Source: Oscillospiraceae bacterium (GTDB lineage Bacteria > Bacillota_A > Clostridia > Oscillospirales > Oscillospiraceae). From it: DNA of 15,888 nt. The stretch spans positions 1 through 15,888 of the forward strand of contig JAETOP010000087.1 of NCBI GenBank assembly GCA_021771675.1, given 5' to 3'. Numbering within the stretch: position 1 is the stretch's first letter; each line of letters opens with the position of its first letter. A program made the position numbers and the translations under genes. The notes under the pieces were generated by a model. The model had not been told where the DNA came from, searched no databases, and saw only the letters and a list, made by a program, of their open reading frames with translations. Shown piece after piece: positions 6,775 through 13,864 of this stretch.

Positions 6775-8439
6775 TTATGCGTCAGCATTTTCGGAGGAAT
6801 CTCCCGGGGTGGTATCCGGCTCCGTGGAATCGGTGGGTTTTTCTTCCTCTGTGGAATCGGTGGGCTTCTCCTCCTCAGTGGGGGTGGTGGGCTTTTCCTC
6901 CTCAGTGGGGGTGGTGGGCTTCTCCTCCCCGGTGGGGTCGGTGGGCTTTTCCTCCCCGGTGGGGGTGGTGGGCTTCTCCTCCTCAGTGGGGGTGGTGGGC
7001 TTTTCCTCCCCGGTGGGGTCGGTGGGCTTTTCTTCCCCGGTGGGGTCGGTGGGCTTTTCTTCCCCGGTGGGGGCGGTGGGCTTTTCTTCCTCCGTGGGAT
7101 CGGTGGGCTTCTCCTCCTCAGTGGGGGCGGTAGGTTTCTCCTCCTCGGTAGGATCGGTGGGCTTCTCAGGAATATCCACAGGCGGGTCCACAGGCACCGG
7201 CGGGAGGATGCCATAGGTAAAGATGGCCCTCATATCCACATCGGTCATGCAAATCCACCCGGTGGGAATCCGGCCCCAGAGGATGTCCCCTACCTTGGCG
7301 GTGACATAGACAGGGACAATGCTTCCCTGAACCAGCTGGGAAACAGGGGTTCCTTCACCACCGGCCATGGGATAAACATCCAGGTCGGCATCCTTCACCA
7401 CGCCGAAGCCGTAGATGGGATTGGCGGTGCCGGGGATAACGTCGGGCACAACGTAGCCCATGCTGACCCAGCCGAAGCGGGTGTAGCCCCAGTAGGCGCC
7501 GCCGGCATAGACCTGCTCCAATACCAGCAGCCGATCACCCTTTTTATAGGTGGTGTTGATGGCGTACTGGGTGCCGGGGCCGGAGCGGACGTTCAGCTGG
7601 TCAGCGGTCACATTGCCGACCATGGGATTCTGGCCCACCTGGCCGTCCACGTACACATATCCTAAGTAAATCCAGCCCCGGGCGGTACGGCCCCAGCCGC
7701 TGTTGGTCTCGATGATTCCCACCCGTGCTCCGCCGGAATAGGCGCCAATCCGGTCAAAATTGGTGCCGGGAGCGGTGCGGATGTTCAGATAATTGTTGGT
7801 GACAATGCCCATGGTGGCGAAGCTCGGCACATAGTCGCCGTTTGTTTCGGATTCATCCAGGTCCGCATCCTCCACGGTATCGGGCATATTCAGCTGGGAG
7901 ACCAGCACCCATCCGGACATATTATAGCCCTTTGCGGTGGCGTACACCCATTGGGTGCCGGAAAACTCCGCCGTGCGCTTGATGGACAGCTCTGCCCCTT
8001 CTTCCAGCTGGGCCATCACCCGGCTGCCCTGGCTGTAGGAGCTGTAGAGCTTGGCGGGCTCCTTGGTGGTGGCCTGGTTCTTTTCCAGAACGGGCAGGGC
8101 AGTAGAGCGCAGACTTGCCGCCTGCACCCAGCCCAGGTCGCTGCCGGAGCGAACCTGACACCAGGGGGTATTCAGGACGGTTTTGGAGTCCAGAATAACC
8201 ACCTTGGTTCCGGCAGGCAGATCAGCCGTCTTCTTGTACAGGGCGCTGGGGCCGGTGCGGAGGGTCACCCGCTCCGCCGTAAAGGCTTCCTCCTGGGAGC
8301 TTCCATAGTTTGCAGATGCCTGAAGCACCCGAATGATGTAGCTGCCTGCCTTGGCGGCCAGCTCCGGCTCTGGATCCTTGGAAGCGGAACCGGACAGCAG
8401 CATCGCTGCGGCAAGGAAAATCGCTGTCAATATTTTCAT
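6775..8439 (-). CDS. Secreted protein with five SH3b-like units and a Pro/Thr/Glu repeat tail
   Basis: Encodes 554 residues. A signal peptide (MKILTAIFLAAAMLLSGSAS, likely cleaved near residue 19) has no lipobox cysteine, so the product is probably exported rather than lipidated. Five bacterial SH3-like units follow at about 53-110, 127-183, 210-262, 275-330 and 345-400. Units 3 and 4 carry the clearest signatures (LNIRTAPG and LNVRSGPG with a terminal GW-x-x-x-GYV). Such domains usually bind peptidoglycan or other wall polymers. The tail has 13 nine-residue units of type EKPTDPTEE (425-541) and ends DTTPGDSSENADA, with no LPXTG anchor and no catalytic domain. ATG 8439 was chosen because GGAGG lies 9 nt upstream and it opens the signal peptide; an ATG at 8469 would overlap the ribosome site. 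It has its own promoter and terminator. Likely a wall-associated structural or sensing protein; role inferred. Confidence 0.85.
   Translation of the reverse strand: MKILTAIFLAAAMLLSGSASKDPEPELAAKAGSYIIRVLQASANYGSSQEEAFTAERVTLRTGPSALYKKTADLPAGTKVVILDSKTVLNTPWCQVRSGSDLGWVQAASLRSTALPVLEKNQATTKEPAKLYSSYSQGSRVMAQLEEGAELSIKRTAEFSGTQWVYATAKGYNMSGWVLVSQLNMPDTVEDADLDESETNGDYVPSFATMGIVTNNYLNIRTAPGTNFDRIGAYSGGARVGIIETNSGWGRTARGWIYLGYVYVDGQVGQNPMVGNVTADQLNVRSGPGTQYAINTTYKKGDRLLVLEQVYAGGAYWGYTRFGWVSMGYVVPDVIPGTANPIYGFGVVKDADLDVYPMAGGEGTPVSQLVQGSIVPVYVTAKVGDILWGRIPTGWICMTDVDMRAIFTYGILPPVPVDPPVDIPEKPTDPTEEEKPTAPTEEEKPTDPTEEEKPTAPTGEEKPTDPTGEEKPTDPTGEEKPTTPTEEEKPTTPTGEEKPTDPTGEEKPTTPTEEEKPTTPTEEEKPTDSTEEEKPTDSTEPDTTPGDSSENADA
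6817..7167 (-). repeat. 13 tandem 27-bp units inside the SH3 gene
   Basis: Thirteen in-frame 27-bp units encode EKPT(D/A/T)(P/S)T(E/G)E. Variation is confined mostly to unit position 5 (D, A or T), position 6 (S in the last two units), position 8 (E or G) and synonymous GAA/GAG changes. This suggests expansion by slippage or recombination with selection for composition. The unit number should be prone to change between strains. Confidence 0.95.
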
Positions 8440-8474
8440 TACAATACACCTCCAATTTTTCCTGTTCACTTACC

Positions 8475-8503
8475 AGTATAGTGCAGGGAGCTGGAAAAAT
8501 CAA
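8475..8503 (-). promoter_or_regulatory. Promoter of the SH3-repeat gene
   Basis: On the minus strand TTGATT (8503-8498) and TATACT (8480-8475) are separated by 17 nt. Transcription would start near 8468, giving a short leader of about 30 nt that contains the GGAGG ribosome site. It lies in the 90-nt gap after the exporter operon, so the SH3 gene can be expressed independently. No clear terminator separates it from that operon. Confidence 0.75.
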
Positions 8504-8514
8504 GGGAAGTAATA

Positions 8515-8528
8515 CAATCTTAAGATTG
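8515..8528. repeat. 14-bp perfect palindrome between exporter operon and SH3 promoter
   Basis: CAATCTTAAGATTG reads identically on both strands. It begins 1 nt after the stop of the exporter gene and ends about 12 nt upstream of the -35 box of the SH3 promoter. With no loop it is a poor terminator, so a dimeric regulator binding site is the more natural guess; chance is possible. Confidence 0.4.
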
Positions 8529-8529
8529 G

Positions 8530-10425
8530 TTACTCCTGCTTGAGCAGCTGCTGCTTCTGGAACTGAAGGGTATAGAGCTGGTAATACCGACCCTTTTGGT
8601 GCAGAAGCTCCTGATGGGTGCCCTGCTCCAGAATTTTGCCGTGGGAGAGGAGGATGATGTTGTCCGCATGCTGGATGGTGGACAGCCGGTGGGCCACAAT
8701 GAGCATGGTGCCGATGTTCTTCATCCGTTCCAGGGAGTCCTGAATCAGAATTTCGGTTTCCGTGTCGATGTTGGCGGTGGCCTCGTCCAGAATCATCACC
8801 GAGGGCTTGTGGATGATGGTGCGGGCAAAGGACAGCAGCTGCCGCTGGCCGGCGGAGAAATTGTTGCCCCGCTCCAGCACCGGCTCGTCCAGGCCGTGCT
8901 CCAGCCGCTGAATGAAGGAGTCGGCGTTTACATACCGGGCCGCCTGCCATACCTCCTCGTCGCTGACGCCCTCCAGCCGCAGCAGGATATTGCTTCGGAT
9001 GTCTCCGGAGAACAGGAACACGTCCTGGAGCATCTGGCCAAAATGGCGGCGCAGGGAGGAGATCTTGATTTTCCGGATGTCCATGCCGTCGATGAGAATC
9101 CGGCCCTTCTGAATGTCGTAATTCCGGCAGATCAGGGAGAGAATGGTGGACTTTCCGGAGCCGGTGGAGCCCACGAAGGCCACGGTCTGCCTGGGAGACA
9201 CATGGAAGGATACCCCCTTGAGCACCCACTCGTCGGGCTTGTAGGCGAACCACACATCCTGGAATTCAATCTCACCCTTGATTTCCTCCAGATCCACGGC
9301 GTCGGGCTCGTCCACAATCTCCGGCTCCATGTCCAGAATGGTGAAAATCTTCTCGGCGGAGGCGAAGGACTGCTGCAGCATGTCAAATTGCTCCGCCAGG
9401 GCCTGAATGGGGTTGAAGAATTTGGAGATATACAGGTAGAAGGCCACCACAATTTCGCTGGTGATGGTCTGCCCCAGGAAGGTGATGTCCTGAATGTAGC
9501 CCCGGCAGCCGATGTAGAACAGGAACAGGTTGGAGGTGACGAAGAGCATATACACCATGGGCCGGAAGATGCCGAACACCAGCATCCGGTTGAACTTGGC
9601 CCCCTGGAGCTTGTGGCTCTTGTCCAGGAATTCCTCCATCTTTACATCCTCCCGGTTGAAAATCTGGGTGATCTTCATGCCGGACAGGTTCTCGGACAGG
9701 TAGGTGTTTACATCCGTGCGGGTGTTGTTCACCTTCCGGTGAACCTCCCGGCTGAACCGCCGGAAAATCAGGGTGAAGATCACCAGGAAGGGCACAAAGC
9801 ACAGCACCATCAATGTCAGTGCGTAGTTCAGCATCAGCATGGCCCCCAGCACGCCCAGGACGACCATGGTGTTTTTCAGCAGTGTTACCAGAATGTTGGT
9901 GAACAGGTAGCTGATGGAGTTGGGGTCGTTGCTCACCCGGGTCACCAGCTTGCCCACGGGAATCTGGTTCAGCTGCTCGTGGGAGAGGCTCTCAATCCTG
10001 GTGAAGGTGTCCAGCCGAATCTGGGTGAGAATCTTCTGGCCTACGGTTTGCAGGATCATGGCCTGGAAATAGGTACAAACCATGGAAATTGCCAGAATTC
10101 CTGCATACACTGCCACCATGGCATACAGCCGGGACAGCTGGAAGCTGCCCAGCTTGATTAAGCCCTGAATCCGGCTGACCAGCAGGGGGGACAGCACGTC
10201 ATAGGCGATGGACACCAGCATGATGAAAAATACCAGGATAAACTGCTTTATGTAGGGCCTGGCATATTCCAGCAGACGGCGGATCAGGTAGGCGTCGGTC
10301 ATGCGACGCTCGCTCTGGGGGTGCTTTACCTTACGGATTAGGACGATGTAGGCCGCCGTGAAGACCAGGGTGAATGCTCCGATGACGGCGCAGGTAATGA
10401 AAAGGGGCAGATATTCCTTCATCAT
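8530..10425 (-). CDS. Heterodimeric ABC exporter subunit, canonical Walker B half
   Basis: A 631-residue half-transporter: membrane domain followed by ATPase domain. Motifs: Walker A GSTGSGKST (419-427), Q-loop Q467, signature FSAGQ (523-527, degenerate from LSGGQ), Walker B VMILDE with catalytic E548, and H-loop H579. This is the partner pattern to the adjacent gene, as in LmrCD, BmrCD and TM287/288-type exporters: this subunit supplies the catalytic glutamate while the other supplies the intact signature. A hydrophobic helix at about 8-31 precedes the usual six, giving seven predicted membrane spans. ATG 10425 has GGAGG 6 nt upstream and overlaps the stop of the upstream gene (ATGA). Substrate is unknown; drugs, peptides or lipids are typical for the type. 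No signature for lipid A or protein substrates can be claimed. Confidence 0.93.
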   Translation of the reverse strand: MMKEYLPLFITCAVIGAFTLVFTAAYIVLIRKVKHPQSERRMTDAYLIRRLLEYARPYIKQFILVFFIMLVSIAYDVLSPLLVSRIQGLIKLGSFQLSRLYAMVAVYAGILAISMVCTYFQAMILQTVGQKILTQIRLDTFTRIESLSHEQLNQIPVGKLVTRVSNDPNSISYLFTNILVTLLKNTMVVLGVLGAMLMLNYALTLMVLCFVPFLVIFTLIFRRFSREVHRKVNNTRTDVNTYLSENLSGMKITQIFNREDVKMEEFLDKSHKLQGAKFNRMLVFGIFRPMVYMLFVTSNLFLFYIGCRGYIQDITFLGQTITSEIVVAFYLYISKFFNPIQALAEQFDMLQQSFASAEKIFTILDMEPEIVDEPDAVDLEEIKGEIEFQDVWFAYKPDEWVLKGVSFHVSPRQTVAFVGSTGSGKSTILSLICRNYDIQKGRILIDGMDIRKIKISSLRRHFGQMLQDVFLFSGDIRSNILLRLEGVSDEEVWQAARYVNADSFIQRLEHGLDEPVLERGNNFSAGQRQLLSFARTIIHKPSVMILDEATANIDTETEILIQDSLERMKNIGTMLIVAHRLSTIQHADNIILLSHGKILEQGTHQELLHQKGRYYQLYTLQFQKQQLLKQE

Positions 10426-12197
10426 TCGTTGCCTCCTTCCTCTTCCAAACGCTGCAAGTCCACCATTTTCCGGTAGGCGGCATTGCTTTCGTACAGCTCC
10501 TCATGGGTTCCGAAGCCGGACACCCTGCCCTGATCGATAAAGAGCACCCGATCCATCTGCTCGATGGTGGAGATCCGGTGGGCAATGAGGATGGTGGTCT
10601 TCCCCTGACGGGTGGTACGGAGATTGCTCAGGATGTTCCGCTCGGTCTTGGTATCCACGGCGGAGACGGAGTCGTCCAGAATCAGGATGGGGGCATCCTT
10701 CATCAGTGCCCGGGCGATGGAAATCCGCTGCTTCTGGCCGCCGGAGACGGTGACGCCCCGCTCTCCCAGCATGGTCTCATATCCCTGCTGGAATTCGGAG
10801 ATGTTCTCGTCCACGTCCGCCAGTATGGAGGCCCGCTTCACGGCCCTGCTGTCAATCTGCCGGTCGCCAAAGGCGATGTTCCGGGCAATGGTATCAGAGA
10901 ACAGGAAATTGTCCTGGGGTACGTAGGCACAGTTCTCCCGGAGGGAGTGGATGCTCACCCGGTTCACGTCCTGCCCGTCGATGAACAGGGTTCCGTCGGG
11001 CACGTTGTAGGTTCGCAGAATCAGGTCTACCAGGGTGGTCTTGCCGGAGCCGGTTTTGCCCACCAGACCGATGTTCTCGCCGGGGTTAATCCGGAAGGAG
11101 ACGTGTTCCAGCTGGTTGTACTCCGACCCGGGGTAGCGGAAGGTCAGGTCCCGGAATTCGATGCTGCCCTTCACCTGCTCCAGCTCTTTCACGCCGGGGG
11201 CGTCCTTCACGGTGATTTCGGCATCCAGCAGCTCGCTGATGCGCTTCAGGGATGCCTTGCCCCGGGAGGTCATGTCAATGAGCTCGGATACCGCCATGAT
11301 GGGCCAGACGATGGCGGTGAAATAGCCGATAAATTCCATGAGCTGACCGGCATTGAAGGTGCCGTGGTACACCAGATACCCGCCGTAGCCCAGGATGATG
11401 CACATGACGCTCTCCACAAAGGAGCCCACCATAATTCGCATGAGCACGGATAATTTGGTAAAATCGACGTTGGCGACCTCGTTTTCATCGTTGAGCTTTT
11501 TGAAGGCCATCAGCTCCTTGGCCTCCTTGACGAAGGCCTTAATCACCGCAATGCCGGAGAAGCTCTCCTGAGAGAAGTCGGACAGGCCCGAGAAGCACTC
11601 CTGCCGATAGTCCCACTTCCTGGTCATGGCACTGCCCAGAATGGAGGCGCTGGCGAAGAGCAGCCCCATGGGAATCAGGGAGAGTACGGTGAGCAGATGG
11701 TTCATCCGCCACATTTTCACAATGGACAATGTACCCAGAATCAGGGCATCAAAAAACTGCATGAAGCCCCAGCCGTAGCACTCCTGCACCGTATCCAGAT
11801 CGTTGGTGAACAGGCTCATCAGGCTTCCCACCTTGTTCACCTGGTAGTATTCCCGGCTGAGCTGCCTGGCATGGCTGAACATTTTGTCCCGCAGGTCGGT
11901 CTCTACCCGGATGGCGGCCCCGAAGATGGACACCCGCCACAGAAACCGGCCAAATACGATGCTCACCACCACGGCCACCATGGGCATACAGATTTTGTCC
12001 AGCAGGAACGCCATGTCGAAGGTCTGCTGAACTCCATCCACCATCACATACCCCTGGTTCATGCCGTTGATGACCATCTGGTACAGCTCCGGAATCACCA
12101 ACTGCAAGTAGTCCACCGCTCCTAGGGCGAAAAGCCCGATGAGCAGCAGCGGAGCATAGCGCAGATAGTAACGGTTGATGTGCTTGCCAAAAATCAT
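10422..12197 (-). CDS. Heterodimeric ABC exporter subunit, degenerate Walker B half
   Basis: A 591-residue half-transporter and first gene of the exporter operon. Six membrane spans (first at about 15-36) lead into an ATPase domain with Walker A GKTGSGKTT (380-388), Q-loop Q428, canonical signature VSGGQ (484-488), Walker B ILILDD (504-509) and H-loop H540. The residue after the Walker B aspartate is D509 instead of glutamate, the hallmark of the catalytically impaired site in heterodimeric exporters. Start ATG 12197 is preceded by AGGAGGG (12209-12203). Just upstream of that site a MITE-like palindrome separates the gene from its predicted promoter. The stop overlaps the start of the second subunit by 4 nt, so the two are translationally coupled and presumably made in equal amounts. 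Confidence 0.93.
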   Translation of the reverse strand: MIFGKHINRYYLRYAPLLLIGLFALGAVDYLQLVIPELYQMVINGMNQGYVMVDGVQQTFDMAFLLDKICMPMVAVVVSIVFGRFLWRVSIFGAAIRVETDLRDKMFSHARQLSREYYQVNKVGSLMSLFTNDLDTVQECYGWGFMQFFDALILGTLSIVKMWRMNHLLTVLSLIPMGLLFASASILGSAMTRKWDYRQECFSGLSDFSQESFSGIAVIKAFVKEAKELMAFKKLNDENEVANVDFTKLSVLMRIMVGSFVESVMCIILGYGGYLVYHGTFNAGQLMEFIGYFTAIVWPIMAVSELIDMTSRGKASLKRISELLDAEITVKDAPGVKELEQVKGSIEFRDLTFRYPGSEYNQLEHVSFRINPGENIGLVGKTGSGKTTLVDLILRTYNVPDGTLFIDGQDVNRVSIHSLRENCAYVPQDNFLFSDTIARNIAFGDRQIDSRAVKRASILADVDENISEFQQGYETMLGERGVTVSGGQKQRISIARALMKDAPILILDDSVSAVDTKTERNILSNLRTTRQGKTTILIAHRISTIEQMDRVLFIDQGRVSGFGTHEELYESNAAYRKMVDLQRLEEEGGNE

Positions 12198-12211
12198 ATT
12201 CTCCCTCCTAT

Positions 12212-12372
12212 GGAACCTCTGAATAATTCGTCTGCGGCTGAACAGCGGGTCTTTTGCCCCACCCGTGCAGTATCAAAATTGGGAAATACACAAAGTATTC
12301 CCGCAATTTTGATACTTTCGGTTGAGCCAAAATCCCTCGCTGTCAGCTCTTGCCGAATTAATCAGAAGTTCC
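12212..12372. mobile_element. MITE-like imperfect palindrome in the exporter operon leader
   Basis: The 161-bp segment starts GGAACCTCTGAATAATTCG and its reverse complement starts GGAACTTCTGATTAATTCG. The two halves align along their whole length with scattered mismatches and small gaps, ending in perfect 13-bp inner arms AGTATCAAAATTG (12269-12281) and CAATTTTGATACT (12304-12316). A further GGAAATAC/GTATTCCC pairing with one bulge surrounds an ACAAA loop. CTAT occurs immediately outside both ends (12208-12211 and 12373-12376), a plausible target-site duplication. It contains no ORF. Its left end is 2 nt from the Shine-Dalgarno sequence of the exporter gene. Mobilising transposase family not identified. 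Confidence 0.7.
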
Positions 12373-12401
12373 CTATTATATTGAAAGCGTAATCACGTGA
12401 C

Positions 12402-12429
12402 ATTATAGCACATTTTTTCACTTTTTCAA
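12402..12429 (-). promoter_or_regulatory. Promoter of the heterodimeric ABC exporter operon
   Basis: On the minus strand TTGAAA (12429-12424) and a perfect TATAAT (12407-12402) are 16 nt apart. Initiation near 12395 would give a leader of about 198 nt, 161 of which are the MITE-like palindrome, so the mRNA 5' end would fold into a long hairpin ending just before the ribosome site. Confidence 0.7.
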
Positions 12430-12471
12430 CAGCCCGCAAGGTAATGTTGCCAAGCCATCCCCTTAAATTTC

Positions 12472-12499
12472 TAATTCCTCATTCCTAACTCCTAATTAT
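12472..12499. repeat. Four degenerate heptanucleotide repeats (TAATTCC type)
   Basis: Four consecutive 7-bp units read TAATTCC, TCATTCC, TAACTCC and TAATTAT, in the AT-rich divergent spacer between the two promoters. Apart from this, the MITE-like element and the promoters, the 430-nt gap 12198-12627 shows no coding sequence. Function unknown. Confidence 0.6.
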
Positions 12500-12545
12500 C
12501 TTATATCTCTCCCAGTATCTTAAAAAACCCTTAATTTTCCAGCTA

Positions 12546-12574
12546 TTGACAAATACTGTATGAACTGTTATACT
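12546..12574 (+). promoter_or_regulatory. Consensus promoter of the GntR/ABC operon
   Basis: A perfect TTGACA (12546-12551) and TATACT (12569-12574) are separated by 17 nt. Transcription would start near 12581, inside the left arm region of the inverted repeat that follows, a placement suited to repression. Confidence 0.9.
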
Positions 12575-12576
12575 AT

Positions 12577-12599
12577 CTGTACTAGTACGGTTAGTACAG
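12577..12599. promoter_or_regulatory. Probable operator for the GntR/YtrA-type repressor
   Basis: A perfect 8-bp inverted repeat, CTGTACTA (12577-12584) and TAGTACAG (12592-12599), has a 7-bp spacer and covers the expected transcription start. GntR proteins bind as dimers to such dyads, and YtrA-type regulators commonly control their own operon. The repressor gene begins 28 nt downstream, so autorepression relieved by a ligand is the likely scheme. Confidence 0.75.
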
Positions 12600-12627
12600 T
12601 AAAATTCAAACAGGAGGAGGGAAGCCC

Positions 12628-12993
12628 ATGCTGCATCTGGACTATCGGGATGCCAGACCCATTTACGTGCAGATCATGGATGGCCTGCGGCAGCAGATCA
12701 CTTCCGGAGTGCTGCGGCCTGGGGAGAAGCTGCCCAGCGTGCGGGAGCTGGCGGTGGAGCTGTCCATCAACCCAAACACCATTCAGCGCTCCTACCGGCA
12801 GCTGGAAATGGAGGGGTGGATTGCCACCGTGCCGGGGAAGGGCTGCTTCGTCTGCGCCATCCCCACCGGCGACCCTAAGCAGGAAAAGCGTCTTTTGGGC
12901 CAATTCGACGAAGCCGTTAGGAAGCTCCTCACCCTGGGCTACACCCGGCAGGAGCTGCAAAACCGGCTGGAACAGGAGGTAAATCATGCTTGA
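12628..12993 (+). CDS. GntR-family transcriptional regulator, YtrA subfamily
   Basis: Encodes 121 residues: a winged helix-turn-helix at about 10-76 (PIYVQIMDGL, LPSVRELA, NPNTIQRSYRQLE, GCFV) plus a short helical C-terminus of about 45 residues. The short tail without a large ligand domain is diagnostic of YtrA-type GntR proteins, which regulate linked ABC transporter genes and respond in some species to cell-wall-active antibiotics. AGGAGGAGG precedes ATG 12628. The stop overlaps the next gene's start by 8 nt. It is preceded by a consensus promoter and a dyad operator, indicating autoregulation. Confidence 0.93.
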   Translation: MLHLDYRDARPIYVQIMDGLRQQITSGVLRPGEKLPSVRELAVELSINPNTIQRSYRQLEMEGWIATVPGKGCFVCAIPTGDPKQEKRLLGQFDEAVRKLLTLGYTRQELQNRLEQEVNHA

Positions 12994-13864
12994 AATGAAA
13001 AATGTCACCAAGTCCTTTGGTGCGTTCCGGGCGCTGGAGGATTTAAATCTCCACGTGCCCCGGGGGTCGGTCTATGGCCTGGTGGGCCCCAACGGCGCCG
13101 GCAAGACCACCATCATCCGCCACCTCACCGGCATCTACCAGCCGGACAGCGGCTCTGTCACCCTGGACGGCCAGCCGGTGTGGAATGACCCCGCCGTGAA
13201 GGAGCGGATCGGCTACATCCCCGACGATATTTTCTATTTTCCCAGCGCCACCCTGGAGGACATGCACGGCTTCTACCGCCGGATGTATGAAACCTTTGAC
13301 GAGACGCTCTATGGGAAGCTGAATGAAATTTTCCACCTTCCCGCCGGGCCCATCCGCCGCTTCTCCAAGGGAATGCAGAAGCAGGCGGCCTTCCACCTGA
13401 CCCTGGCCACAGCGCCGGAGGCGCTGATTCTCGACGAGCCGGTGGACGGCCTGGACCCGGTGATGCGCCGCCAGGTTATGAGCCTGATTCTGGACCATGT
13501 GGCCGAGCGGGGCACCACGGTGCTGATTTCCAGCCACAACCTGCGGGAGCTGGAGGACGTGTGCGACCAGGTGGGCATTGTGAACCACGGCAAAATGCTG
13601 CTGGAAAAGAGCCTGGCGGACATGCAAGGGGGCACCGTGAAGCTGCAAATCGTGGGGGAGGCCCCCGCCGGGCTGGAGATTCTCCACCAGAGCCACTCCG
13701 GGCGGCTGAACACCTTTATTCTGCGCAGCTCCTGCGAGGAGGTTCGGGCCAGGGCAGAGGCTATGAATCCCGCTTATTTTGACGTGCTGCCCCTGTCCCT
13801 GGAGGAAATTTTCATCTATGAATTGGGAGGTGTGAACGATGAAGTTAAAACAGTCGTGCTATGA
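12986..13864 (+). CDS. ABC transporter ATP-binding protein (YtrB/CcmA-like)
   Basis: A 292-residue ATPase that would energise the downstream permease. Walker A GPNGAGKTT (34-42), Walker B LILDEP (147-152) with catalytic E151, D-loop GLD, and H-loop H184 are intact. The signature is the short variant FSKGM (126-130) and the Q-loop position reads IPDD (79-82) rather than IPQ, both seen in this branch of single-domain ATPases. The C-terminal region after about 215 is the usual small accessory domain. AGGAGG (12974-12979) precedes ATG 12986, which overlaps the repressor gene. The 3' end overlaps the permease gene by 26 nt, so all three genes are tightly coupled. Confidence 0.94.
   Translation: MLEMKNVTKSFGAFRALEDLNLHVPRGSVYGLVGPNGAGKTTIIRHLTGIYQPDSGSVTLDGQPVWNDPAVKERIGYIPDDIFYFPSATLEDMHGFYRRMYETFDETLYGKLNEIFHLPAGPIRRFSKGMQKQAAFHLTLATAPEALILDEPVDGLDPVMRRQVMSLILDHVAERGTTVLISSHNLRELEDVCDQVGIVNHGKMLLEKSLADMQGGTVKLQIVGEAPAGLEILHQSHSGRLNTFILRSSCEEVRARAEAMNPAYFDVLPLSLEEIFIYELGGVNDEVKTVVL

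Noticed and set aside
6817..7167. Regular 27-bp repeat array as a CRISPR locus
   Set aside because: Units are directly abutting with no spacers, keep frame in the SH3 gene and encode EKPTxPTEE; no cas genes nearby.
6736..7665. Long plus-strand open frames rich in Gly, Leu and Phe opposite the SH3 gene
   Set aside because: They are the antisense of the Pro/Thr/Glu repeat; composition is an artefact of the 27-bp unit and there is no plausible ribosome site.
8440..8469. ATG 8469 as start of the SH3 gene
   Set aside because: The ribosome site GGAGG lies downstream of it and correctly spaced for ATG 8439, and the signal peptide starts at 8439.
8596..10161. 521-residue plus-strand open frame opposite the exporter gene
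   Set aside because: Antisense shadow; the minus strand has full ABC motifs and a proper ribosome site.
12375..12380. Second minus-strand TATAAT as an alternative exporter promoter
   Set aside because: No acceptable -35 box at 16-18 nt; the TTGAAA/TATAAT pair at 12402-12429 is clearly better.
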